Source: Kribbella solani (lineage in GTDB: Bacteria; Actinomycetota; Actinomycetes; Propionibacteriales; Kribbellaceae). From it: 64,000 bases of DNA. The translations under genes and the position numbers were made by a program. The notes below the pieces were generated by a model that saw only the letters and a list, made by a program, of their open reading frames with translations, had not been told where the DNA came from and did no database searches. Below, piece by piece: positions 44,966 to 52,827 of this stretch. Numbering within the stretch: the first letter of the stretch is position 1; every line of letters starts with the position of its first letter. The stretch is taken from positions 7,440,001 to 7,504,000 of the forward strand of contig NZ_JACHNF010000001.1 of the NCBI RefSeq assembly GCF_014205295.1. Direction: 5' to 3'.

Positions 44966-46090
44966 CTACCGCTGCACGGTCAGCTGTGGCTCGGACACCA
45001 GCCCGAAGCCACGCAGTACGCCGAGCAACTCGCGGTGCCCGAACGCCTGGCAACCGCTGGCGAAGCCGACTCGTTTCGGTGGTGTCTGAAGCAGTGAGTA
45101 CGCCGCGTACGCCTGGAGCAGGCCGGTCTGCTGGTAGTTGCTGTTGCCGTGAATGACACAGTGCGCCCGGCCGAGCGGTCCGGACGCGTGTACCGAGTCC
45201 AGCGACTTGTTGACGCGTGGGTTCTCCCGTGGCGGCATCTGGTTCATCACCTGACGTGCTGTCTCGGTCAGAGCCGCGTTGCGCTCGTCGGCGGCCATGT
45301 CCTTCGTGGCCTCCAGTGCACCCGCCACGATCTGCGGTACGCCGTGCATGAGCGCTGCATTGAACACACCGCCCTGTGCCTTGCAGTTGGCCACTCGGGG
45401 GTCGCGTTTGAACCAGACCGGGTGAGACGTGCCGCCCCAGGGCAGTGACAGTGCCAGCTCATGCTGTCCTGGCACTACCAGTGGCACGAGACCTTGCTCT
45501 GGGAACTCCACGTACTCGTTCTGATCCAGGAAGTGCGCTTTGGACGTCGCTGCATTCACCAGGATCGTACGAGTCGAGGCGATGGTCGGACTGCCGCCCC
45601 AGAACACCGCAATGTCCAGTGTGTCCAGGCCAGGCTCTTCCAGACACAGCTGCGCCGCGATCTCACCAGTGGTGTACATCTGCGCGATACCAGGCGACAA
45701 CAGCAACCCAGCCTCCGCGAACTGAGCGCCGTACTTCTCGTCGCAGGTGATCAGCCAGTCCTGCTCACCCGTGGTGTCGGTGTAGTGCGCACCCGCCGCC
45801 AGCGCCGCCTCCACCGCCGCCGGCCCAAGCTCGCTGAACGGTCCAACCGTGTTGAGTACGACAGCCGCGCCCGTGAACAACTCGGTCAACGCCGCGACAT
45901 CATGCTCAACCGCGGTGACCTCGTAGTCAGCCGTCTCAATCCCAGGAACACTCGACTCCATCGAGTCCTTGAGCTTCTCCTCGCTACGCCCAGCAGCAAC
46001 GAACGGCACGCGATAATGCCGCAAGTACTCACAAACCAAACGCCCGGTATACCCAGAAGCGCCGTACACGACTACTGGCTTTGTGCTCAT
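44966..46090 (-). CDS. saccharopine-dehydrogenase-like NADP-binding oxidoreductase
   Basis: A 374-residue protein with a Rossmann start VVVYGASGYTGRLVCEYL and VLNTVGPFSELGPAAVEAAL, followed by HYTDTTGEQDWL, as in saccharopine dehydrogenase-like and trans-acting enoyl reductase families of actinobacteria. No signal peptide. It lies 1 base after the SDR gene stop and 8 bases before the acyl-CoA ligase start. In context it probably reduces an acyl intermediate, but the substrate is unknown. Confidence 0.87.
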   Translation of the reverse strand: MSTKPVVVYGASGYTGRLVCEYLRHYRVPFVAAGRSEEKLKDSMESSVPGIETADYEVTAVEHDVAALTELFTGAAVVLNTVGPFSELGPAAVEAALAAGAHYTDTTGEQDWLITCDEKYGAQFAEAGLLLSPGIAQMYTTGEIAAQLCLEEPGLDTLDIAVFWGGSPTIASTRTILVNAATSKAHFLDQNEYVEFPEQGLVPLVVPGQHELALSLPWGGTSHPVWFKRDPRVANCKAQGGVFNAALMHGVPQIVAGALEATKDMAADERNAALTETARQVMNQMPPRENPRVNKSLDSVHASGPLGRAHCVIHGNSNYQQTGLLQAYAAYSLLQTPPKRVGFASGCQAFGHRELLGVLRGFGLVSEPQLTVQR

Positions 46091-46091
46091 G

Positions 46092-46898
46092 TCACATCCC
46101 CATTCCGCCGTCGACGGGCAGGCCTATTCCGGTGATGAAGCGGGACTCGTTCGAGGCCAGGAAGACGACTGCGTCGGCCATGTCGGTTACGTCGCCGAGG
46201 CGGCCGGCGGGGGTTAGGCCGATGACTGCGGCGACGGCTGCGTCGGGTGACTCGAAGAGGCCTAGCTGGGCTACGTCGTTGGCCAGGCCGGCGCCCATCG
46301 CGGTCGGGACCAGGCCGGGGTAGATGCAGTTGACGCGGACGCCGTAGCCGAGCTTGCCGGATTCCATCGCGGCCACGCGGGTGAGGCGGTCGACGGCGGA
46401 CTTGGTCGCGGAGTACACGGCGATCCCGGGGAAGGCGATGGTGGCCGCGACCGAGGCGACGTTGATGATCGCGCCGCCCTGACCGGCCAGGCCGTCCGGG
46501 CGCATCGTCCGCAGGCCCCACTTGACGCCGAGGGTGGTGCCGAGCACGTTCACCTCGAGCATCTTCCGGATCTCGTCGGCGGTGACCTCGGTGAGCAGGC
46601 TGGTGATCTCCACCCCCGCGTTGTTCACCAGGATGTCCAGCCCGCCGAGGATGTCGTTGGCGGCGACCACCGCGTTCTCCCAGTCGCCGTCGTCGGTGAT
46701 GTCGTGGGCGACGAACCCGTTGCCGGCGCCGTACTCCTGGTCGAGCGCGTCGGCGACCGCGGCGCCGGCGTCCTTCTGGATGTCGCTGATCACCACTTTG
46801 GCGCCGGCCGCCGCGAGGGCTTTCGCCATGCCCTCGCCGAGCCCCTGCGCGCCGCCGGTGACGAGGGCCTTGCGGCCGGAGAGATCGAGTGAACCCAT
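46092..46898 (-). CDS. short-chain dehydrogenase/reductase
   Basis: A 268-residue classical SDR. Cofactor motif is TGGAQGLGEG, the NNAG motif is LVNNAGVE, and the catalytic set is S in INVASVAA, Y and K in YSATKSAVDR. The Asp after strand 2 (ISDIQKD) favours NAD(H). ATG 46898 follows AGGAGCTACAG. It opens the operon whose promoter region contains two TetR operator-like palindromes shared with the divergent regulator gene. Confidence 0.92.
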   Translation of the reverse strand: MGSLDLSGRKALVTGGAQGLGEGMAKALAAAGAKVVISDIQKDAGAAVADALDQEYGAGNGFVAHDITDDGDWENAVVAANDILGGLDILVNNAGVEITSLLTEVTADEIRKMLEVNVLGTTLGVKWGLRTMRPDGLAGQGGAIINVASVAATIAFPGIAVYSATKSAVDRLTRVAAMESGKLGYGVRVNCIYPGLVPTAMGAGLANDVAQLGLFESPDAAVAAVIGLTPAGRLGDVTDMADAVVFLASNESRFITGIGLPVDGGMGM

Positions 46899-46955
46899 CT
46901 GTAGCTCCTTTGCTGACCGGACCCCCGTGGGGTGTTTCACACTCTGGCCATTCCT

Positions 46956-46991
46956 TTGACACTCGTCAAGACTTTGTTTGACAGTTGTCAA
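46956..46991. promoter_or_regulatory. twin TetR operators in a divergent promoter
   Basis: Two palindromes of the same type, TTGAC-ACTC-GTCAA at 46956-46969 and TTGAC-AGTT-GTCAA at 46978-46991, start 22 bases apart, about two helical turns. They lie midway between the SDR operon start and the tetR start. Confidence 0.75.
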
Positions 46992-47068
46992 GAAAACGCC
47001 GGACGGCTGGAACATGACGGCCCGCGGCGGGGTACTCTGACGCAACCGGCGATCAGGAAGGTGGGTGC

Positions 47069-47710
47069 GTGACGGTGGCATCTGCGACCGCGGCCGAACC
47101 GGACCGCCCCGCCCGGGTGTCCGGGATCGACAAGATCGAGCGCCGCCGGGTGGCACTGGCCGAGTCGGCGCTGAAGACGCTCGGCGAGCTCGGCTACGCG
47201 CGGACCAGCCTGCGCGAGATCGCCAACAACTCCGAGTTCACCCACGGGGTCGTGCACTACTACTTCCGCGACAAGATCGACCTGATCAGCTACTGCGTGC
47301 GGTACTACAAGACCAAGTGCGCCCGCCGGTACGACGAGGTGGTCGAGACCGCGGTGTCGGCGGACGAGCTGTCCACCGGGTTCCTGGCGAAGATGACGCA
47401 GACGCTGGTCGAGGAAACCCCGATGCACAAGCTCTGGTACGACCTGCGGGCGCAGAGCATGTTCGAGGAGCAGCTCCGCCCGGACGTCGAAATGATCGAC
47501 AAGCTGCTCGAAGAGATGATCTGGCGGCTACTGACCAGGTACGCGGAGCTGACCGGAAGCACACCGGCCGTCGACGCGCCAACGGCGTACGCATTGGTCG
47601 ACGGGCTGTTCGAGCAGGCAGTGGTCGGCTACTCGGCGAACCCGGACGCGGTCCCGGGCCGGCTGGCCGACCGGATCACCCAGGTACTGCCCAAGCTGGT
47701 CACGGCGTAG
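47069..47710 (+). CDS. TetR family regulator of the acyl-CoA operon
   Basis: A 213-residue repressor with helix-turn-helix at about 25-70 (LAESALKTLGELGYARTSLR, NNSEFTHGVVHYYFRDKIDL) and a TetR_C domain. GTG 47069 follows AGGAAGG. It diverges from the SDR/oxidoreductase/acyl-CoA ligase operon, with twin operators between. The layout suggests it is released by an acyl-CoA or acid substrate of that operon. A hairpin terminator follows its stop. Confidence 0.9.
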   Translation: MTVASATAAEPDRPARVSGIDKIERRRVALAESALKTLGELGYARTSLREIANNSEFTHGVVHYYFRDKIDLISYCVRYYKTKCARRYDEVVETAVSADELSTGFLAKMTQTLVEETPMHKLWYDLRAQSMFEEQLRPDVEMIDKLLEEMIWRLLTRYAELTGSTPAVDAPTAYALVDGLFEQAVVGYSANPDAVPGRLADRITQVLPKLVTA

Positions 47711-47711
47711 C

Positions 47712-47753
47712 GGCTCCTGAGCACCGGTCGCTGCAGGCCGGCGCTCAGGAGCC
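47712..47753. terminator. bidirectional hairpin between convergent genes
   Basis: GGCTCCTGAGC at 47712-47722 pairs perfectly with GCTCAGGAGCC at 47743-47753; an inner CCGG pair extends the structure. It lies between the tetR stop (47710) and the lipoprotein stop (47759). Confidence 0.7.
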
Positions 47754-47758
47754 TGGAG

Positions 47759-48337
47759 TCATTCCGCTCCGCAGTTGACCTTGCAGAGCTTGTCGGTGAG
47801 CGTGAGGATCGCTCCCGGCTGCTCGGAGTCCACCTCAGTGGAGAACTCGACGGTCCAGTTGCCCGCCGTGGTCGTACCGGACGCCTTGCCCTGTTGCTGC
47901 TTCAGCCAGTCGACAATCTGGCCGCGTGGGTTCACATGCGCCAGTTCAAGCGCGTCCGGGGCGAACTCGGTCAGCTTGGTCGTCGCCTCGGCTGCTACGC
48001 CGGTTGCCTGCAAGGACAGCACCGCCGGCCGCGGCTGGCTGCCGATCAGTGCCTGCACCGACGTGGTGCCTTGGCTGCACGTCTCGTACGCCTCGTCGGT
48101 GCTGCACTTGTAGCTCTTACCGGTGAGTGCGGTGACGACCTGTGCGGTGGTCAGGTCCGGCAGCGTCTCCTCCGGACCGGACGAGCTGCTGCTCGCCTGT
48201 GGTGTACCAGCGCTGCTGGAGCTACTGGAGTTGCCGGAGGCCGCCGGCTTGTCGTCGGAGGACTTGCCGGAGCAGGCCGCCGTACCGGTGATGACAGTGG
48301 CGCAGATCAGGACGACCGCGCCGTACCGGCGGTTCAG
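47759..48337 (-). CDS. lipoprotein with probable CTG start
   Basis: Starting at CTG 48337 the frame encodes 192 residues: a signal peptide (NRRYGAVVLICATVITG) with lipobox TAAC|S, a Ser-rich linker, and a soluble domain with KCSTDEAYETCSQ, LQATGVAAEATTKLTEFAPD and WTVEFSTEVDSEQPG, ending KLCKVNCGAE. The CTG overlaps the deoD stop as CTGA, and GAGGTG lies 5 bases upstream, so translation is probably coupled. No ATG, GTG or TTG gives the signal peptide; the first standard start (GTG 48058) lies in the middle of the domain. Function unknown; four cysteines could form two disulfides. Confidence 0.75.
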   Translation of the reverse strand: MNRRYGAVVLICATVITGTAACSGKSSDDKPAASGNSSSSSSAGTPQASSSSSGPEETLPDLTTAQVVTALTGKSYKCSTDEAYETCSQGTTSVQALIGSQPRPAVLSLQATGVAAEATTKLTEFAPDALELAHVNPRGQIVDWLKQQQGKASGTTTAGNWTVEFSTEVDSEQPGAILTLTDKLCKVNCGAE

Positions 48338-49047
48338 ACCGGCACCTCGATCGCGGCGTCCAGAGCGATGGTGATCATCTCGGAGAAGGTGGTCTGACGC
48401 TCCTCGGCGCTGGTCTCCTCCTTGGTGATCAGGTGGTCCGACACCGTCATGATGCCGAGCGCCCGGCGGCCGAACTTCGCGGCCAGCGTGTAGATCGCCG
48501 CCGCCTCCATCTCGATCCCCAGCACGCCGTACTCGGCAGTCCGGGAGACCAGGTCGGCCCGGTCGTTGTAGAACAGGTCACCGGAGAACACCTGGCCGAC
48601 GTGTACGTTCAGCCCGGCCGCCTCGGCCGCGTCCACGGCCGCGCGGAGCAGCTTGTAGTCGGCGGTCGGCGCGTAGTCGATGCCGTGGAAGCGCAGCTGG
48701 TTCATCTGCGAGTCGGTGCTCGCGGACATCGCCACGATCACGTCCCGGACCCGGACCGCCTCGGTCAGCGCGCCACAGGTTCCGACCCGGATCAGGGTCT
48801 GGACGTCGTACTCCGCGAACAGCTCGTTCGCGTAGATGGACGCGGACGGCTGACCCATGCCGGAGCCCTGCACGGAGATCCGTTCACCCTTGTAGGTGCC
48901 GGTGAAACCGAACATGTTCCGGATCTCGGTATAGCAGATCACGTCGGACAGGTACGTCTCCGCGATCCACTTGGCCCGCAGCGGGTCACCGGGGAACAGT
49001 ACGCGCGGTGCGATCTGCCCCTTCTCGGCGGCGATGTGAATACTCAT
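48334..49047 (-). CDS. deoD: DeoD-type purine-nucleoside phosphorylase
   Basis: A 237-residue hexameric-type phosphorylase that cleaves purine (deoxy)nucleosides to base and sugar-1-phosphate. Visible are HIAAEKGQIAPRVLFPGDPL, the phosphate loop GSGMGQPSASIYANEL, RVGTCGAL, and the nucleoside site GIEMEAAAIYTLA with the catalytic Asp in TVSDHLI. ATG 49047. Its stop overlaps the CTG of the lipoprotein gene. Confidence 0.95.
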   Translation of the reverse strand: MSIHIAAEKGQIAPRVLFPGDPLRAKWIAETYLSDVICYTEIRNMFGFTGTYKGERISVQGSGMGQPSASIYANELFAEYDVQTLIRVGTCGALTEAVRVRDVIVAMSASTDSQMNQLRFHGIDYAPTADYKLLRAAVDAAEAAGLNVHVGQVFSGDLFYNDRADLVSRTAEYGVLGIEMEAAAIYTLAAKFGRRALGIMTVSDHLITKEETSAEERQTTFSEMITIALDAAIEVPV

Positions 49048-49074
49048 GCCGGGATGCTCTCACGGAGGCGGGAT

Positions 49075-50010
49075 ATGTTGAGGCACGTGGCCTACTCCAT
49101 CGCACCTGGTTCGCTAGCGCTGTCCCGGCCCGTACTGGACCGGGCGGGTGACCGTAGACGTGACGACGACTGGCTGGACAAGGCCTGGGCCGCGTCAGAC
49201 ACGCAGGTGGTCCTGGTAGCCGGTGACCAGGTGCAGGTGGTCGACGACCGCACCACACTGCGGTTCCTGCCGCCTGCTGAGGCGCCGGACGGCATGCGGG
49301 TCTTCCTGGGCATCGACCGGGAGTCCGGTGCCGGCATGACTGCTGACGGCCGGGCCGTGTTCGCCGTCCTGGTCGATGGCGAGGCTGATGAGTCGTACGG
49401 CGGCCTGCGCGAGCTAGGCGCCGTACTGGACGACAGAGAGGCCGGTATCGCGGCCCATGTGGTCGGACTGGCCAACTGGCACGCGGTACACACCCACTGT
49501 GCGAACTGCGGTGAGCACACCGAGGTAGTGGACGCCGGGCACGTACGGCGATGCCCCGCGTGCGGGGTGTCGCACTTCCCGCGCAGTGATCCGGCGATCA
49601 TCGTGCTTGTCACCGACGACCAGGACCGGGCACTGCTGGGGCGCAACGCGGCGTGGCCGGAGGGCCGGTACTCCACGCTGGCCGGCTTCGTCGAGCCGGG
49701 CGAGTCGCTGGAGGCCACCGTCCGCCGGGAGGTGCTGGAGGAGACCGGGGTGATCGTCGGCGCGGACATCGAGTACGCGGGCAGCCAGCCGTGGCCACTG
49801 CCCGCGAGCCTGATGCTCGGCTTCTACGCGAAGGCGACCGGCTTCGACATCGAGGTGGACGAGGACGAGATCTCCGAGGCGAAGTGGTTCACCCGGGAGG
49901 ACCTCCGTGTGCTGGTCGAAGCCGGCACGATGGCGCTCCCGGGTGCGATCTCCATTTCCCGCTGTCTGATCGAGGGCTGGTACGGCGACAGCCTCACCGG
50001 CAGCTGGTGA
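49075..50010 (+). CDS. nudC: NudC NAD(+)/NADH diphosphatase
   Basis: A 311-residue Nudix enzyme that hydrolyses NAD(H) and can remove NAD caps from RNA. A zinc ribbon HCANCGEHTEVV...RRCPACG precedes the Nudix box GFVEPGESLEATVRREVLEE, and the NudC signature SQPWPLPASLM follows. The N-terminal domain is the usual one. ATG 49075 has GGAGG 7 bases upstream. It converges with the propeller gene with no gap. Mycobacteria have nudC in the same block. Confidence 0.94.
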   Translation: MLRHVAYSIAPGSLALSRPVLDRAGDRRRDDDWLDKAWAASDTQVVLVAGDQVQVVDDRTTLRFLPPAEAPDGMRVFLGIDRESGAGMTADGRAVFAVLVDGEADESYGGLRELGAVLDDREAGIAAHVVGLANWHAVHTHCANCGEHTEVVDAGHVRRCPACGVSHFPRSDPAIIVLVTDDQDRALLGRNAAWPEGRYSTLAGFVEPGESLEATVRREVLEETGVIVGADIEYAGSQPWPLPASLMLGFYAKATGFDIEVDEDEISEAKWFTREDLRVLVEAGTMALPGAISISRCLIEGWYGDSLTGSW

Positions 50011-52395
50011 TCACCTGCCCACGTTCGATCGGGCCGCGGCGACTCTGATCAGTACGCCCTCCCAGCGTTCCACCGAGCCAGCAGATTCGAGCTGCCGGAG
50101 CTTGCGGTCTACTGCGACCACATAGGCGCCGTGGCTCGGCCAGTCCGCCTTCGCGTCCGGTAGTACGTCGGTCAGTGTGCAGCCGTAGCTCAGGAAGCGG
50201 TTCGAGACATGGCTGTCGATGTTGCCCGTCCAGACCGTCGTGCGGACATCAGACTGCGGACATGGGTCGACCGGTGCCGTGTACGAGGCCAGATTGGTCG
50301 GGTTCACGTAACCGTCCGGGCGGAGCAGCATGTAGTACGTACCGTCCGGTGTCTGAGTGAGCCGGTTGAGACCGCGGCTCCTCAGTACGGTGGTGTGGCC
50401 GCTGAGGCTGTCCACAACGAACAGCCGCCCACCGGCCACTCCGTACAGGTAGCCGTCGCGCCAGGACAGTGCACCGTCCTGCGCGCCGGTGGCTCCGCTG
50501 AACACGGGCAGCAGGCGTAGTACGTCGCCTGTCGCCGGGTCGGCCACGAAGACGATGCCGTCGGCCAGACCCCAGATGTTGCCGTCCGGTCCGGTGGTCA
50601 ACTCGTTGATACTGGCCGCACCAGGAACTGGTACTACGTCGGTGAGGACCTGGCCGGTGGATGGGTCCACGTTGATCAGGTGTGCCTCAGTGGCCTTCGG
50701 ATCGGTGCCCTGACCACCTTCGATGCTGGACCCGGCCCAGACCGTGTTGCCAGTCGGCAAGACGGACGCGATGGTCTGGTCAGTCACCAGGTTGCGGTAC
50801 ACTGTGTGGCTGCCCGTCGGTACGTCGTACACGGTCAGTGCGCCGCCGTACTCGCCGTACGACGGGGTAGTGCCGACGTAGACGCGATTACCTGCGGGGA
50901 CTACCGCGACCGGCCTGTTCTGGTGGTCACTGTCGACCAGACTGAACAGTTCCTTCGGGTTGATCGGGCTCTCCGGAGCTTTCGGATCCCAGAGCGACAG
51001 CCTGCCGTACGGATAGATGCCGACGTACATCTTGCCCGTACCGTCCCACGCCCAGCCCTCCACCTGTCCTTGCCGGGTGGTTGTGGTGCTCTTGCCAGTA
51101 GCAGGGTCGTAGATTGCCGTTGTGCCGTTCAGGTAGACGTTGACGAACACCTTGCCGGTACTGGGATCAGCCAGTGCATGCATCAGCGGCGACGGCACGT
51201 ACTGGAACGGTGAACTCCACTGGGCGAGGGTCCCGTCCTGTGGGTTGTACCGGAACGTGCCACCGGAGTAGTTGCCCGCTAGGCCGTACAGCACGGGTAC
51301 GCCATTCTCTGTCACCCAGCCGTAGCCGATGGATGCGCCACGGGACAGCGTGCGTGGCGGTGAGACCGGGCCGACCGTGTTGGTTGCCAGGTCGTAGTGA
51401 ATGAGGGCCAGGGTGTTGTTGGTGAAGTACACGCCACCGGGACCGGCCGCGGAGACACCGCGCGCGGCGATCGGGTAGTCCATCACCTGCTGGCCGGTCG
51501 TGGCATCGGTGTACTTGATCTGCTCACCGGTGACTGCATCGACAACCACCAGTCGGCTACTGGCGTTCGCGAACACCTTGCCGCCCGCGTAGTCCAGGTC
51601 GATGAAGTCCTTGGCCGTCGTACCCGGAGGAGTGATGTCTTCGACCACTTTGGTGTCCACGTCGATCCGGAGCAGCCGGGCGTTCGGAGTGGAGACTCCG
51701 ACGAACAGCTTGCGGTGATCGGGGTCGTAGACGGTGGAGCGCGCGTACTGCTGCACCGGGTCCAGTGAGCCGTAGTCGGTGACCTGTCCGTTCGACGTGT
51801 CGTACTTGAACGCGTGGGCGTTCGGATACGTCCCGGCGTACACGTTGCCGTCCGGGTCGGCCGTCAGGCCGTAGATGACCGACTGGCCGGGGATCGGCTG
51901 GCCCAGGTCGGTCAGCGTGCCGGTGCCCGGGCTGTAGCGGTACAGGTGCGCGTTGGAGTACGTGCCGAGGTACACGTCGCCGTTCGGCACGACGACGATC
52001 GCCCATGCACCGGCGGCGCCTGGCAGTGCGACTGTGTTGAGCAGTTGCCGGCTGTGCAGGTCTACAACGTTCAAACGGGCGTTCTCGCCGGCCGGCACGG
52101 CGTACACGACGTCGCGGCCGTCCGGCGTACGCCCGACCGCGCCCTCCATGATGGTCAGCGAGCTGACCGGTGAGCCGAGGTCCTTGATGACCTCGTCGGC
52201 CGGGCCGAGCGGCCGGGCCGGTGGACCGAGCGGCCAGTTCTCGGAAGGGAACGGATCCGGCCGCTCGTGGCCGGGAGGATTCGGTGGACCGGCGCTGGGC
52301 GGAGCGGCGCCGGCGGATGGCCCACCCGTCGCGAGCAGGCCGGCCGCGACGGCGAACGTGATCAGGAAACGACGGAAAGAACGGCGCGAGAACAT
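50011..52395 (-). CDS. secreted beta-propeller (PQQ/NHL-like) protein
   Basis: A 794-residue exported protein. An Arg-rich n-region and hydrophobic core (MFSRRSFRRFLITFAVAAGL) with SAGAAPPS form the signal peptide. The remainder is repeated four-stranded blades with motifs such as PNGDVYLGTYSNAHLYRYSP, PDGNVYAGTYPNAHAFKYD, TGKMYVGIYPYGRLSLWDP and PDGNIWGLADGIVFVADP, perhaps two propellers. A C-terminal module holds a cysteine pair (DPCPQSD, SYGCTLTD). No enzymatic motif is visible; a sugar- or polymer-binding or lyase-like role is possible. Upstream lie a 14-bp palindrome and a hairpin. Confidence 0.82.
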   Translation of the reverse strand: MFSRRSFRRFLITFAVAAGLLATGGPSAGAAPPSAGPPNPPGHERPDPFPSENWPLGPPARPLGPADEVIKDLGSPVSSLTIMEGAVGRTPDGRDVVYAVPAGENARLNVVDLHSRQLLNTVALPGAAGAWAIVVVPNGDVYLGTYSNAHLYRYSPGTGTLTDLGQPIPGQSVIYGLTADPDGNVYAGTYPNAHAFKYDTSNGQVTDYGSLDPVQQYARSTVYDPDHRKLFVGVSTPNARLLRIDVDTKVVEDITPPGTTAKDFIDLDYAGGKVFANASSRLVVVDAVTGEQIKYTDATTGQQVMDYPIAARGVSAAGPGGVYFTNNTLALIHYDLATNTVGPVSPPRTLSRGASIGYGWVTENGVPVLYGLAGNYSGGTFRYNPQDGTLAQWSSPFQYVPSPLMHALADPSTGKVFVNVYLNGTTAIYDPATGKSTTTTRQGQVEGWAWDGTGKMYVGIYPYGRLSLWDPKAPESPINPKELFSLVDSDHQNRPVAVVPAGNRVYVGTTPSYGEYGGALTVYDVPTGSHTVYRNLVTDQTIASVLPTGNTVWAGSSIEGGQGTDPKATEAHLINVDPSTGQVLTDVVPVPGAASINELTTGPDGNIWGLADGIVFVADPATGDVLRLLPVFSGATGAQDGALSWRDGYLYGVAGGRLFVVDSLSGHTTVLRSRGLNRLTQTPDGTYYMLLRPDGYVNPTNLASYTAPVDPCPQSDVRTTVWTGNIDSHVSNRFLSYGCTLTDVLPDAKADWPSHGAYVVAVDRKLRQLESAGSVERWEGVLIRVAAARSNVGR

Positions 52396-52434
52396 GGCGG
52401 ACTCCCTGCGACGTAAGTTTCATCGCAAGGTATA

Positions 52435-52478
52435 ACGGTCATGACCGTAAGTCCATAACTCAGGTCGCATGACCTGAG
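52435..52478. promoter_or_regulatory. palindrome and hairpin upstream of the propeller gene
   Basis: ACGGTCATGACCGT at 52435-52448 is a perfect 14-bp palindrome, and CTCAGGTC-GCAT-GACCTGAG at 52459-52478 is an 8-bp stem with a 4-base loop. The hairpin lies 9 bases beyond the mycoredoxin stop and has no T-run; the palindrome resembles an operator for the propeller gene. Confidence 0.5.
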
Positions 52479-52486
52479 CCGGGTAG

Positions 52487-52726
52487 TTACGCCGCGAGCT
52501 TCTCCGCGACCTGCGCCAGCGACGGGTTGGTCATCGCGGTGCCGTCCGGGAAGACCACCGTCGGCACCGTCTGGTTGCCGTTGTTGATCTTCTCGACCAG
52601 CGTGGCCGCGTCCGGAACCTGCTCGATGTCGATCTCGGTGAACTCGATGCCGGCCCGCTTGAGCTGGCCCTTGAGGCGGTGGCAGTAGCCGCACCACGGG
52701 GTCGAGTACATGGTGAAAGCTGACAT
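52487..52726 (-). CDS. mrx1: mycoredoxin (glutaredoxin-like)
   Basis: A 79-residue glutaredoxin-fold protein with active site CGYC in STPWCGYCHRLKGQL, the cis-Pro region TVPTVVFPDG, and the end SLAQVAEKLAA. It reduces mycothiol-mixed disulfides in actinobacteria. It diverges from uvrD2 over 101 bases, as in mycobacteria where mrx1 and uvrD2 are neighbours. Confidence 0.94.
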   Translation of the reverse strand: MSAFTMYSTPWCGYCHRLKGQLKRAGIEFTEIDIEQVPDAATLVEKINNGNQTVPTVVFPDGTAMTNPSLAQVAEKLAA

Positions 52727-52827
52727 CGGCGGACTCCTGGGGGAGTGGGAGGGGAAAACTGTCGGGCGTCCCGTCTAGGGTTGCCCTCGACGTATTCGAA
52801 CCATGATGCAGGTGGTGCTGTTCCCGC

